From an uncultured Rhodocyclaceae bacterium (GTDB taxonomy: Bacteria > Pseudomonadota > Gammaproteobacteria > Burkholderiales > Rhodocyclaceae): a stretch of 5,629 bases of DNA. Within the stretch, counting starts at the first letter, position 1; each line of letters begins with the position of its first letter. The notes beneath the pieces are model-generated. The model was not told the origin of the DNA, made no database searches, and saw nothing but the letters and a program-made list of their open reading frames with translations. The position numbers were made by a program, and so were the translations under genes. This document shows, in pieces, positions 1 through 5,629 of the stretch. The stretch is taken from contig CAIYZZ010000436.1 of NCBI GenBank assembly GCA_903930805.1, positions 1 to 5,629 of the forward strand, written 5' to 3'.

Positions 1-1
1 C

Positions 2-760
2 GGCGGCGGCATCACTGGCAACCCAAGCATCCAATCCTTTATTGCCGGTAGCGGTACTCCCTCATCGGACCCTATTGGCGGGAGGGGTGAATATGTCCTC
101 AGTGCCAAGCTTGGGCCGTTAGGGGTTCCCACCGCCACCACCATGTACACTCACTCCAGAACAATCACCCTGTCCAGTGCTCTTACTGCAGCACCCGCCG
201 TGGGTACGGCGCTGGCGGTTGTATCCGGAACCGGTCAGTTTCTGCCCGACAGCATTACCGGCTACATCAGCGGCACCACCCTGACCGTCATCACTGCCCC
301 GACCACTTCCTGGGGACCGAAATTGAGTGTGGGTGACGCGATTTTCGGGGGAAAACCCAATACGACGATCACCGAACGCAGTCCGACCAACGGCATGACG
401 GGAACCGGCGGCGTGGGAACCTATACCATCACTCCCAGCCAGACCGTTGGGACATCGGCGCAGCCTGTCACACTCATGTCCCGGGCGGCCGTGACGGGAA
501 CCCCAACGGCCAGTTCCTTCACCGTTTCGCGCGCGCCGAGCACTGCGCTTTCTAATGCCCAAATTTGCGGCGGCCTTTGTCCCATCCTGCTGAGCGATGG
601 CGTGAATACCCCGGTCGGCAAGGTCAATCTCACCAATATCGTCGATTATGACGATTGGTCGTCGGGTTTCGCCTGTGTGAAGGGAATCGATGCCACCAAC
701 ATCAAGACGGTAGTGAACGTCTTTTCCAAGCAGGGCACCTGGACCGAACTGGTGCAATGA
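2..760 (+). CDS. C-terminal part of a Gly/Thr/Ser-rich, probably surface or virion-like protein (5' partial)
   Basis: The frame is open from the first bases of the window to the TGA at 758-760, giving 252 visible residues. The first ATG (143) has no Shine-Dalgarno sequence, and the 47 residues before it have the same composition, so the true start is probably upstream. The protein is rich in Gly, Thr, Ser and Val with few charged residues, as expected of an extended beta-rich extracellular protein. Visible residues about 87-159 form a module (GYISGTTLTVIT, then LSVGDAIFGG, then GTGGVGTYTITPSQTV) of a kind I associate with phage tail or fibre proteins and bacterial surface proteins. The last ~65 residues differ: they hold three cysteines (visible 189, 193, 225; ICGGLC and FACVK) and end in TWTELVQ, so may be a disulfide-stabilised terminal domain. 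No signal peptide or membrane segment is visible, because the N-terminus is missing. A pilus-associated or tail-fibre-like protein are both possible; the exact family is not recognised. Confidence 0.72.
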   Translation, partial: GGGITGNPSIQSFIAGSGTPSSDPIGGRGEYVLSAKLGPLGVPTATTMYTHSRTITLSSALTAAPAVGTALAVVSGTGQFLPDSITGYISGTTLTVITAPTTSWGPKLSVGDAIFGGKPNTTITERSPTNGMTGTGGVGTYTITPSQTVGTSAQPVTLMSRAAVTGTPTASSFTVSRAPSTALSNAQICGGLCPILLSDGVNTPVGKVNLTNIVDYDDWSSGFACVKGIDATNIKTVVNVFSKQGTWTELVQ

Positions 761-900
761 CGCCCGCGCAGATTAAGTGATTCCGCAGGAATAGGCTCCA
801 AGCTCGAATTTCCCTAGGCAAGCACCTCGACCAGGCGCGTGGTCTGACCGACAAACGGCGATTGACCTTTCCGGCTATCTCCGCCCGGACTGGTCGCCGT

Positions 901-923
901 CCCGCCAGCGCCGACTTTATTCC
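901..923 (-). repeat. Left copy of a 23-bp perfect inverted repeat
   Basis: The plus strand reads CCCGCCAGCG at the left end and ACTTTATTCC at the right end. Its exact reverse complement is found at 5246-5268. Outside the left edge, one mismatch is followed by five more matching bases (895-899 against 5270-5274). Inside (after 923) similarity stops abruptly. Read on the plus strand in the frame of the downstream small gene, the repeat encodes PPAPTLF. The same peptide occurs in the minus-strand gene at the right-hand copy. A chance 23-base match in a window this size is extremely unlikely. Whether it is a mobile-element end or a dispersed genomic repeat cannot be told from one window. Confidence 0.85.
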
Positions 924-943
924 AGTATATCCAACGCAAATTC

Positions 944-950
944 AAGGTGA
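944..950 (+). promoter_or_regulatory. Ribosome binding site that sets the start of the small gene at 953
   Basis: AAGGTGA matches the 16S anti-Shine-Dalgarno complement. Its AAGG core lies 5 bases before the ATG at 953. A GTG at 947 in the same frame overlaps this site and has no ribosome binding site of its own, so ATG 953 is preferred. Confidence 0.6.
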
Positions 951-952
951 TC

Positions 953-1234
953 ATGAGCAAACTAGACGTGGTAGTTGATGAATTGTTTGGCAAGTTCCAG
1001 CAACAGTTTCCGCTGGCAAGCCGGACGTCGATCTCGAAGAAGGTCATTGATAAAAGGATCGATATCTTCTATGCAGACGCGCATCAGATACGCAAGAAAC
1101 ATCGTCTCTGGCTGTTTGGCTGGGCCCGGGTGGTCTTGAAGTTCCAGCAACGCCTGCTACAGGCGGGCTATCCGCCCGATGGCGTGAAACCCTTATTGCT
1201 TGGCATGATCATGTTCTCCTATAACGCAAAATAA
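953..1234 (+). CDS. Small basic protein of unknown function, upstream partner of the glycosyltransferase
   Basis: This is a 93-residue protein starting at the ATG behind an AAGGTGA site; a GTG two codons earlier would give 95 residues. I do not recognise the family. The protein is rich in Lys/Arg and looks mostly helical. A central part (DKRIDIFYADAHQIRKKHRL) is followed by an aromatic/hydrophobic stretch (WLFGWARVVLKFQQRLLQAG) and then YPPDGVKPLLLGMIMFSYNAK-like sequence at the C-terminus. No signal peptide or clear membrane helix is seen, so it is probably cytoplasmic. Its TAA lies 20 bases before the start of the large glycosyltransferase gene, so the two are probably co-transcribed. That spacing makes an accessory role for the glycosyltransferase plausible, but nothing in the sequence proves it. 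The reading frame remains open upstream to 866 through the repeat, but no good start is seen there. Confidence 0.7.
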   Translation: MSKLDVVVDELFGKFQQQFPLASRTSISKKVIDKRIDIFYADAHQIRKKHRLWLFGWARVVLKFQQRLLQAGYPPDGVKPLLLGMIMFSYNAK

Positions 1235-1254
1235 CGCCATCGTCTCTTCTCGTC

Positions 1255-4200
1255 ATGGCACAACTGCTTGCATTATTTTGGGTCACCATCGGTCAATGGC
1301 TCGAATCCAGAGGCATGGGAGCAGTAGCCGAAGACTGCTACCGTTTGGCCGGCAACAAGGGCGGCAAGCGAGGGGCTAAGGCACTGTGTCGACTTGGAGG
1401 CATCATGTTCACCAACGGTCAATTACAGGACGCATTGGCCGCCTATCAGGAATCCATTCACCATGACCCCGCTAATGTAAGCGCCTGGTGTGATCTGGGC
1501 GTCGCTTATCGCGAGTCTGCCGAGTTTGACGAGGCGCGCCGCTGTTATGACCGGGCGCTGGAAATCGATCCGCTGAATTCACTTGCGCTTACACGCATGG
1601 GGGAGTTGCATCTGGCCGAAGGGAATCCCGGTGCCGCGCTGAACTATTTTGAACGCGTTGCGGATGAGTCACCCGTGTTCCATGAGGCACTGGTGAATCG
1701 CATCGAGGAACTTATCGAGGGTGACAAACTGGTCGAGGCTGAACACGCGGCCAGGCAGGCCATTGAGCGTTATCCCGACAATGCACATTTCCACGCATGC
1801 CTGGGTAGCGTGCTGATACGTGCCGGCAAGGCAAGGCTGGGCCTGGCTGCCTGCAAGAAGGCATTGGAGATACAACCGGAACACCAGGAAGCCCTGTTTA
1901 ATCTGACGATCTTGCAAAACGACGTAACGGCGCTACAGAACAATATCGGGTTTATTCGTCAAAAACTGGAACAAAATGTCGAGTCTGCCTATCTTCAAAT
2001 ATTGCTGGCAAAGGTTTTGCGGCACAGCGAGCAATTGGCGGAGGCTGAAGCGGTTTGCCGCAAACTTCTGGAAAATCAGCCCACCCATGCGCCAGGCTGG
2101 AAGGCGCTGGCCGAGTGCGTAGGTGCCAGAGGCGATGCGGCTCAAAGCCTCGAGTACTGCAAAAAGGCGTTAGTGCTTCAGCCGGAGTGGGACGTGGTTT
2201 TCTCGAGTATCGTCTTCAGTTCAACGTATCTGCCTGACCAGTCTCCCGAGACGATATTCAAAACCCACCTTGATTGGGCCGGGCGCTACGAAGCGCCATT
2301 GCTGGGAAAACAGTTCAAGCACCTACCGGGCAAGGACGCCGACAAACGACTCAAGATTGGTTACGTATCGGGCGATTTGCGCAATCATCCTGTCGGAATT
2401 CTTCTGCGCGGTGCGCTGCAACAGCACGACCATGGAAAATTTGAAATTCATTGCTTTCAAACATCTTTCACTGCCGACCATTTAACTGAAATCCTGCGTG
2501 CGGGTAGTGATTACTGGCACCAGGCACAGTTGATGTCAGTGGACGAACTGGCCAATCTGATACATGCGCAGGGCATTGACATCCTCGTTGATCTTTCTGG
2601 CCATTCCTTTTTCAACCGGCTGAAAGTATTTGCGCTTAAGCCTGCTCCCATCCAGGCGGCCTGGATTGGCTATTTTCACTCCACGGGTTTGAGTAGTATC
2701 GATTACTTCATTACCGATCCGCACACAACGCCCCAAGCTTCCGAACAATACTTTTCCGAAATCCCGGCAAGGCTGCCTCATTCGCGTTTTTGTTATACCC
2801 CTTTCGAATTGACGCCAGAAGTCTCCGCACCGCCGTTCAGTCGGACGGGTTACATCACCTTTGGCAGCTTTAACCGACTGAGCAAGCTTAACGAACCGGT
2901 CATCGACGCATGGTCTCGCATCGTCATGAGCCTCCCCGCTGCCAGACTCCTGATTAAAAGTAGCGGGCTTGGCGACACCGAAACAGCCGAGCGTCTCAAG
3001 CAGCGATTTGAAGCCTGCGGACTCTCGCCTGAACGACTGATCCTGAGGCCATCTTCAAATTACTTGCAGATGTTCGATGAATATTCTGAAGTCGACATTG
3101 CACTAGACCCTTTCCCCTTCAATGGCGGGATGACGACCCTCGATGCACTGTGGATGGGCGTCCCCGTCGTGACGCTAGCCGGCAATTCGGTGGTATCGCG
3201 TCAATCGGTATCGATCCTGACCAATCTCGGGCTCGATGATCTGGTATTTCCCGATGTGGAATCCTATGTCGCGGGCGCTGTGGCGCTGGCTCTCGATACA
3301 CCACGCATCACAAACTTGCGCGGCATTATTCGCCCGAAAATGTCCCGGAGCCCACTCTGCGATGCCGAGCAATTCACGCAGGATCTCGAGATGCTGTACC
3401 GGCGCATGTGGCAGGCATGGTGCCATGGCGAGAAACTTGGGCCGGAAATTGTGCCGGGCGCCCCCGTGGCGAGAAAAATACCGTCTCGCTTCTCGTTTAG
3501 TCAGGCGTCCGACCGCCCTTTGCTGGAACTTTTCCAGCAGAAAAGATGGCAGGGCACCCCTCCCCTTGTTAGTCTTGATCCACGCTTAGACGCATTAGGC
3601 CCAGCGCCGGACAGGATAGAGGTTGTCAGTGCCACACGAATGACGGAGAGTGAGTTCTGGAATAAATCTGCGCTGGGAATTTCGCTGCGGCGTCTTGGCC
3701 GAGATACCCGGCTCGTAGCAAACATTGCGTATGAAAACCAGCGAGGCCTTCCGGAGGTGTACAACACACGCATCAACGCCCCCGACAGCCAGGAAATTCT
3801 TGTATTCATTCACGACGATGTCTGGATCGACGACTGCTTCCTGGCTGATCATGTAATCAATGGTCTCGCAATGTACGATGTGATTGGTGTTGCCGGCAAT
3901 CGGCGCAGGGTGCAAGACCAGCCAGCCTGGGGGGCATTGTCTTTAAACAACAATACGTTCCAAGACAGTACCAATAAAAGTGGCCGCGTAGCTCACGACA
4001 GCCATCCATTCGGTGCGATTTCGTTTTTTGGCCCCGTACCTGCAGAATGTGAACTCTTGGATGGCCTTTTTCTTGCGACCAAAAAGTCCAGATTAAAGTC
4101 CGTCAAGGTTGAGTTTGACCCACGCTTCGATTTCCATTTCTACGATATGGATTTTTGCCGCAGCGCGCGAAAAAATGGTTTACGTCTTGGCACTTGGATG

Positions 4201-4317
4201 ATCGGCCTTACCCACCAAAGTCACGGCGCATTCGGGAGCCCGCAATGGAACGAAAAACATCGTCTTTATCAGGATAAATGGGAAGCTGATCAAAAGGTCC
4301 CCCAAGGTGGCAAATAG
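1255..4317 (+). CDS. TPR-containing GT41 (O-GlcNAc-transferase/SPINDLY-type) glycosyltransferase fused to a GT2-like glycosyltransferase domain
   Basis: This 1020-residue, probably cytoplasmic protein has three parts. Residues ~10-310 hold about eight or nine tetratricopeptide repeats; the clearest are 41-72, 75-106, 177-208, 243-276 and 278-310, each ending in a DP/QP-type turn. They presumably bind the protein acceptor. Residues ~365-720 match the GT41 catalytic region: GYVSGDLRNHPVG with His378 (the position of the human OGT NHP histidine), DLSGHS (446-451), KPAPIQAAWIGY (462-473), FGSFNRLSKL with Lys544 (nucleotide-phosphate-binding lysine equivalent), DPFPFNGGMTTLDALWMGVP (618-637) and a SRQSVSILTNLGL segment. 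After a linker, residues ~787-1010 form a GT2-like domain of the type that includes StrF-like proteins (Pfam PF13712 as I recall it). It shows GLPEVYN, FIHDDVWIDD with acidic Asp854/Asp855, GVAGNRRR, LLDGLFLATKK, FHFYDMDFC and THQSHG. All key motifs of both domains look intact. UDP-GlcNAc is the donor known for GT41; the donors and acceptor here are unknown. ATG 1255 lacks a clear Shine-Dalgarno sequence, but residues 9-31 read as a degenerate TPR, which supports this start over ATG 1315. Confidence 0.93.
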   Translation: MAQLLALFWVTIGQWLESRGMGAVAEDCYRLAGNKGGKRGAKALCRLGGIMFTNGQLQDALAAYQESIHHDPANVSAWCDLGVAYRESAEFDEARRCYDRALEIDPLNSLALTRMGELHLAEGNPGAALNYFERVADESPVFHEALVNRIEELIEGDKLVEAEHAARQAIERYPDNAHFHACLGSVLIRAGKARLGLAACKKALEIQPEHQEALFNLTILQNDVTALQNNIGFIRQKLEQNVESAYLQILLAKVLRHSEQLAEAEAVCRKLLENQPTHAPGWKALAECVGARGDAAQSLEYCKKALVLQPEWDVVFSSIVFSSTYLPDQSPETIFKTHLDWAGRYEAPLLGKQFKHLPGKDADKRLKIGYVSGDLRNHPVGILLRGALQQHDHGKFEIHCFQTSFTADHLTEILRAGSDYWHQAQLMSVDELANLIHAQGIDILVDLSGHSFFNRLKVFALKPAPIQAAWIGYFHSTGLSSIDYFITDPHTTPQASEQYFSEIPARLPHSRFCYTPFELTPEVSAPPFSRTGYITFGSFNRLSKLNEPVIDAWSRIVMSLPAARLLIKSSGLGDTETAERLKQRFEACGLSPERLILRPSSNYLQMFDEYSEVDIALDPFPFNGGMTTLDALWMGVPVVTLAGNSVVSRQSVSILTNLGLDDLVFPDVESYVAGAVALALDTPRITNLRGIIRPKMSRSPLCDAEQFTQDLEMLYRRMWQAWCHGEKLGPEIVPGAPVARKIPSRFSFSQASDRPLLELFQQKRWQGTPPLVSLDPRLDALGPAPDRIEVVSATRMTESEFWNKSALGISLRRLGRDTRLVANIAYENQRGLPEVYNTRINAPDSQEILVFIHDDVWIDDCFLADHVINGLAMYDVIGVAGNRRRVQDQPAWGALSLNNNTFQDSTNKSGRVAHDSHPFGAISFFGPVPAECELLDGLFLATKKSRLKSVKVEFDPRFDFHFYDMDFCRSARKNGLRLGTWMIGLTHQSHGAFGSPQWNEKHRLYQDKWEADQKVPQGGK

Positions 4318-4523
4318 ACAAAGCACTATGATCCACAACTTTCCGATACATCAGTTTCTAAACTAAGCTGGAATTTTCATGCATTGGAATATATCGATTA
4401 CAACCGCACTGCATCCATGCGGTCCAACGAATATGATTAGACCCTGCGCATACCAATCGCGAAACAAACGACACCCATGCTACTGCGGAATGACTATTAG
4501 ATAATCGGGTTAAAGGCCAAGCG
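4318..4523. other. AT-richer intergenic gap before the methyltransferase
   Basis: This 206-bp gap has no supportable ORF and is more AT-rich than the flanking genes. It contains an inverted repeat ACCGCA (4403-4408)/TGCGGT (4418-4423) with a 9-base loop and no following T-run, so it is not a convincing intrinsic terminator. GATAAT at 4500-4505 resembles a -10 element, but no matching -35 is seen at 16-18 bases. The gap suggests the methyltransferase may have its own promoter. Confidence 0.4.
4511..4516 (+). promoter_or_regulatory. Ribosome binding site of the methyltransferase gene
   Basis: TAAAGG lies 7 bases before the ATG at 4524. This is a normal spacing and supports that start. Confidence 0.55.
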
Positions 4524-5192
4524 ATGAAGTTTAGCGAATCTCCTCTTGCTCATCACTATCTCGACGGACTTACTGGTCTCGAAATAGGCGGGTCGGCTCA
4601 CAACTCGTTTGGCCTGAGAACCCGCAACGTCGACTACTGTTCCGACATGAATACCTCATTTAAGTTGGCCGAACTACAGTTGTGTGGCGAAGCTTTGCCT
4701 GTCGATATCGAGGCACCCGGTGATAATCTTCCGCTACCCGATAAGAGTGAGGACTTCATCATTTCATCGCATGTCATCGAGCATTTTTTTGACCCGATCG
4801 GCGCGCTGAAAGAGTGGGCGCGCGTCGCGCGACATTACATTTATGTGATATGCCCACTACGGGATGCTCTGCCCTCGGATCAGGATTTGCCCATTACTTC
4901 GCTACAGGAACTACTAGACCGACACAACGGCAAGATCGCCATGCCATGTGAAAATGAATCTGACTACCCTTATCATTTTACTCGTTGGACTCCCCAAGGG
5001 TTCGTCGAAATGTGCCGGCACGTTGGTTTCAATGTGGTTGACTTTCAGGAGAGGGACGACAAAGTAGGCAATGGCTTCGCCGTCGTCATCAAGTTGGATG
5101 AAGCCGATGAAACCCACGCACGGGCCAGTAATGGGTTCCAAACTTGGGCTTCTCAGGTACTGCTTCGCATCTTGACGAAATTATGTTCCTGA
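4524..5192 (+). CDS. Class I SAM-dependent methyltransferase (Methyltransf_11-like)
   Basis: This 222-residue protein transfers a methyl group from S-adenosylmethionine; the acceptor is unknown. Motif I (cofactor loop) is GLEIGGSAHN at residues 18-27. NVDYC at 35-39 supplies the acidic residue (Asp37) after strand 2. Asp61 and the LPLPDKSEDFIISSHVIEHF segment (69-88) match the motif II to post-motif II region of the Methyltransf_11 group, and DPIGALKEWARV follows it. FTRWTPQGFVEMCRHVGF (152-169) is the late helix typical of these enzymes. The length is normal for a stand-alone domain, and no membrane segment or signal peptide is visible. The start is supported by TAAAGG 7 bases upstream. It lies 206 bp downstream of a large glycosyltransferase on the same strand, so methylation of a sugar or of a glycan precursor is a reasonable inference, not a demonstrated one. 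The gene converges with a minus-strand gene, with 15 bp between the stops. Confidence 0.88.
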   Translation: MKFSESPLAHHYLDGLTGLEIGGSAHNSFGLRTRNVDYCSDMNTSFKLAELQLCGEALPVDIEAPGDNLPLPDKSEDFIISSHVIEHFFDPIGALKEWARVARHYIYVICPLRDALPSDQDLPITSLQELLDRHNGKIAMPCENESDYPYHFTRWTPQGFVEMCRHVGFNVVDFQERDDKVGNGFAVVIKLDEADETHARASNGFQTWASQVLLRILTKLCS

Positions 5193-5207
5193 TTGATGTC
5201 ACCAGGA

Positions 5208-5468
5208 TTAGGTTAAAGGGGCTTCAGGGTCGGCGATTAACCGTCGGAATAAAGTCGGCGCTGGCGGGTCGGCGGCGTGAGATGGGTGCGTTTCCAGCGG
5301 GTCGCCACCACCTAGCGGATCGCGTTCATTCGATCCCGCAAATAGCTGCCTGATCCGCGGCTCGGCACGTTCGAGCAACTTCGGGTTCTGTCGGTAGGCC
5401 ATCAGGATGAATGCCCGGTTGGCTTCGATCTCCTGCAACAGGCGGTAATTCTGCTCTGCCGTCAGCAT
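5208..5468 (-). CDS. Small hypothetical protein coupled to a nucleotidyltransferase-like gene
   Basis: This 86-residue protein is read from the ATG at 5468 to the TAA at 5210-5208. Its start overlaps the end of the upstream minus-strand gene by 7 bases (ATGCTGA arrangement), which implies translational coupling and supports the start. Residues 1-46 look like a charged, helical small domain (EQNYRLLQEIEANRAFILMA, then LLERAEPRIRQLFAG). The remaining ~40 residues are Pro/Ala/Gly-rich and look unstructured. The 23-bp repeat encodes DPPAPTLFR at about residues 67-75, so the natural protein may have been shorter and the tail may be read-through into a repeat. The family is not recognised. Pairing with a nucleotidyltransferase-fold gene is reminiscent of two-gene toxin-antitoxin-like or HEPN/MNT-like modules, but no HEPN RX4-6H motif is visible, so that is speculation. 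Confidence 0.68.
   Translation of the reverse strand: MLTAEQNYRLLQEIEANRAFILMAYRQNPKLLERAEPRIRQLFAGSNERDPLGGGDPLETHPSHAADPPAPTLFRRLIADPEAPLT
5246..5268 (+). repeat. Right copy of the 23-bp perfect inverted repeat
   Basis: The plus strand begins GGAATAAAGT and ends CGCTGGCGGG. It is the exact reverse complement of 901-923. With the left copy it brackets 4368 bp (901-5268) in inverted orientation. It lies inside the 3' coding part of the 86-residue minus-strand gene rather than between genes. The match continues outward for five bases (5270-5274) after one mismatch. No target-site duplication could be recognised by eye. Confidence 0.85.
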
Positions 5469-5629
5469 GCCTGAGGTCCCGCCTGGATCTTCCGCAGTTC
5501 CTCGATGTCGATCGTGTCCTTGCCACGGCCCGTACCTGTCTTCATGATGATCAGGTGCTCGATCGAGGCGACCGGCACCTTGAGGGGGCCGATATCGACG
5601 ATCACGGCGTCACGTTTCAAGTCGGCGAA
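5462..5629 (-). CDS. C-terminal fragment of a probable nucleotidyltransferase-fold protein (5' partial)
   Basis: The minus-strand frame is open from the window edge (5629) to the TGA at 5464-5462, giving 55 visible residues; the N-terminus is outside the window. The segment VPVASIEHLIIMKTGTGRGK followed by DTIDIEELRKIQ resembles the C-terminal signature common in small nucleotidyltransferase-fold proteins (an S-x-E-x-L-I-x-M-K helix, then G-R-x-K-D-x-x-D-x-E-E-L). This pattern is seen in MNT-like and AbiEii-like proteins and relatives. The catalytic GS...D-x-D region would be upstream and cannot be checked. The gene overlaps the 86-residue gene by 7 bases, so they form an operon. The visible part does not show whether the enzyme is active, or whether it is part of a toxin-antitoxin pair or a housekeeping protein. 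Confidence 0.62.
   Translation of the reverse strand, partial: FADLKRDAVIVDIGPLKVPVASIEHLIIMKTGTGRGKDTIDIEELRKIQAGPQAC

Larger units (their letters stand above)
761..952. other. Intergenic gap with repeat copy and weak hairpins
   Basis: No convincing plus-strand gene lies here. A short inverted repeat (ATTCC/GGAAT, loop GCA, 780-792) sits 20 bases after the upstream stop, and a second (GACCA/TGGTC, 829-844) lies further on. Neither is followed by a T-run, so neither is called a terminator. No good -35/-10 pair was found for the downstream gene. The right part contains one copy of the 23-bp repeat (901-923). On the minus strand, an open frame covering 814-930 has coding-like composition but no recognisable identity. 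Confidence 0.5.

Noticed and set aside
119..757. Long minus-strand open frame opposite the surface-like protein
   Set aside because: It mirrors the plus-strand gene, has a low-complexity Arg/Gly-rich product without domains, and the plus-strand frame continues open to the window edge with coherent composition.
829..844. GACCA/TGGTC inverted repeat as a terminator for the upstream gene
   Set aside because: The stem is only 5 bp, there is no following T-run, and it lies about 70 bp beyond the stop codon.
862..931. TTGACC (862-867) and TATATC (926-931) as a sigma-70 promoter for the small gene
   Set aside because: The spacing between the hexamers is far too large, and no partner hexamer is found at 16-18 bases from either.
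1315..1317. Alternative ATG start for the large glycosyltransferase
   Set aside because: The purine-rich AGAGG before it is only 1 base away, and starting there would cut through a degenerate TPR that begins at residue ~9.
3236..3589. 117-codon plus-strand frame inside the glycosyltransferase gene
   Set aside because: It lies wholly within the GT41 coding region in another frame, and its product has no recognisable motifs.
4403..4423. ACCGCA/TGCGGT hairpin as a terminator after the glycosyltransferase gene
   Set aside because: The stem is 6 bp with a 9-base loop and has no T-run. It may be incidental.
4914..5141. Minus-strand frame opposite the methyltransferase
   Set aside because: It is a shadow of a well-supported gene with clear methyltransferase motifs.

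Overview
The window looks like an accessory locus from a mesophilic proteobacterial chromosome, most likely beta- or gammaproteobacterial. The basis is moderate GC, Shine-Dalgarno-led starts and the style of the glycosyltransferase domains; I cannot name the genus. No rRNA, tRNA, transposase, integrase or CRISPR array is visible.

Layout. Positions 2-760 (+) hold the 3' part of a Gly/Thr/Ser-rich extended protein, probably exported or surface-exposed, whose start lies upstream of the window. Positions 761-952 are a mostly non-coding gap containing one copy of a 23-bp repeat. Positions 953-1234 (+) encode a small basic protein of unknown function. It is followed 20 bp later by the dominant gene, 1255-4317 (+), a 1020-residue glycosyltransferase. 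That protein joins an N-terminal TPR array, a GT41 (O-GlcNAc-transferase/SPINDLY-type) catalytic region and a second, GT2-like catalytic domain at the C-terminus. A 206-bp AT-richer gap follows. Next comes a class I SAM-dependent methyltransferase at 4524-5192 (+). The right end carries two overlapping minus-strand genes: the C-terminal 55 residues of a probable nucleotidyltransferase-fold protein (5462-5629) and an 86-residue partner (5208-5468). These converge on the methyltransferase.

How the genes may work together. The TPR-GT41-GT2 fusion and the methyltransferase together suggest a glycan-modification cassette. The Ser/Thr-rich protein just upstream is a plausible, unproven acceptor for O-glycosylation. 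The fused second glycosyltransferase could extend or vary the glycan, and the methyltransferase could cap a sugar or act on another substrate.

The least expected structural signal is a perfect 23-bp sequence present twice in opposite orientation, at 901-923 and 5246-5268. The two copies bracket the small gene, the glycosyltransferase and the methyltransferase (about 4.37 kb). The right copy lies inside the C-terminal coding region of the 86-residue minus-strand gene. It may be a dispersed genomic repeat, or the ends of a mobilised or invertible cargo segment.
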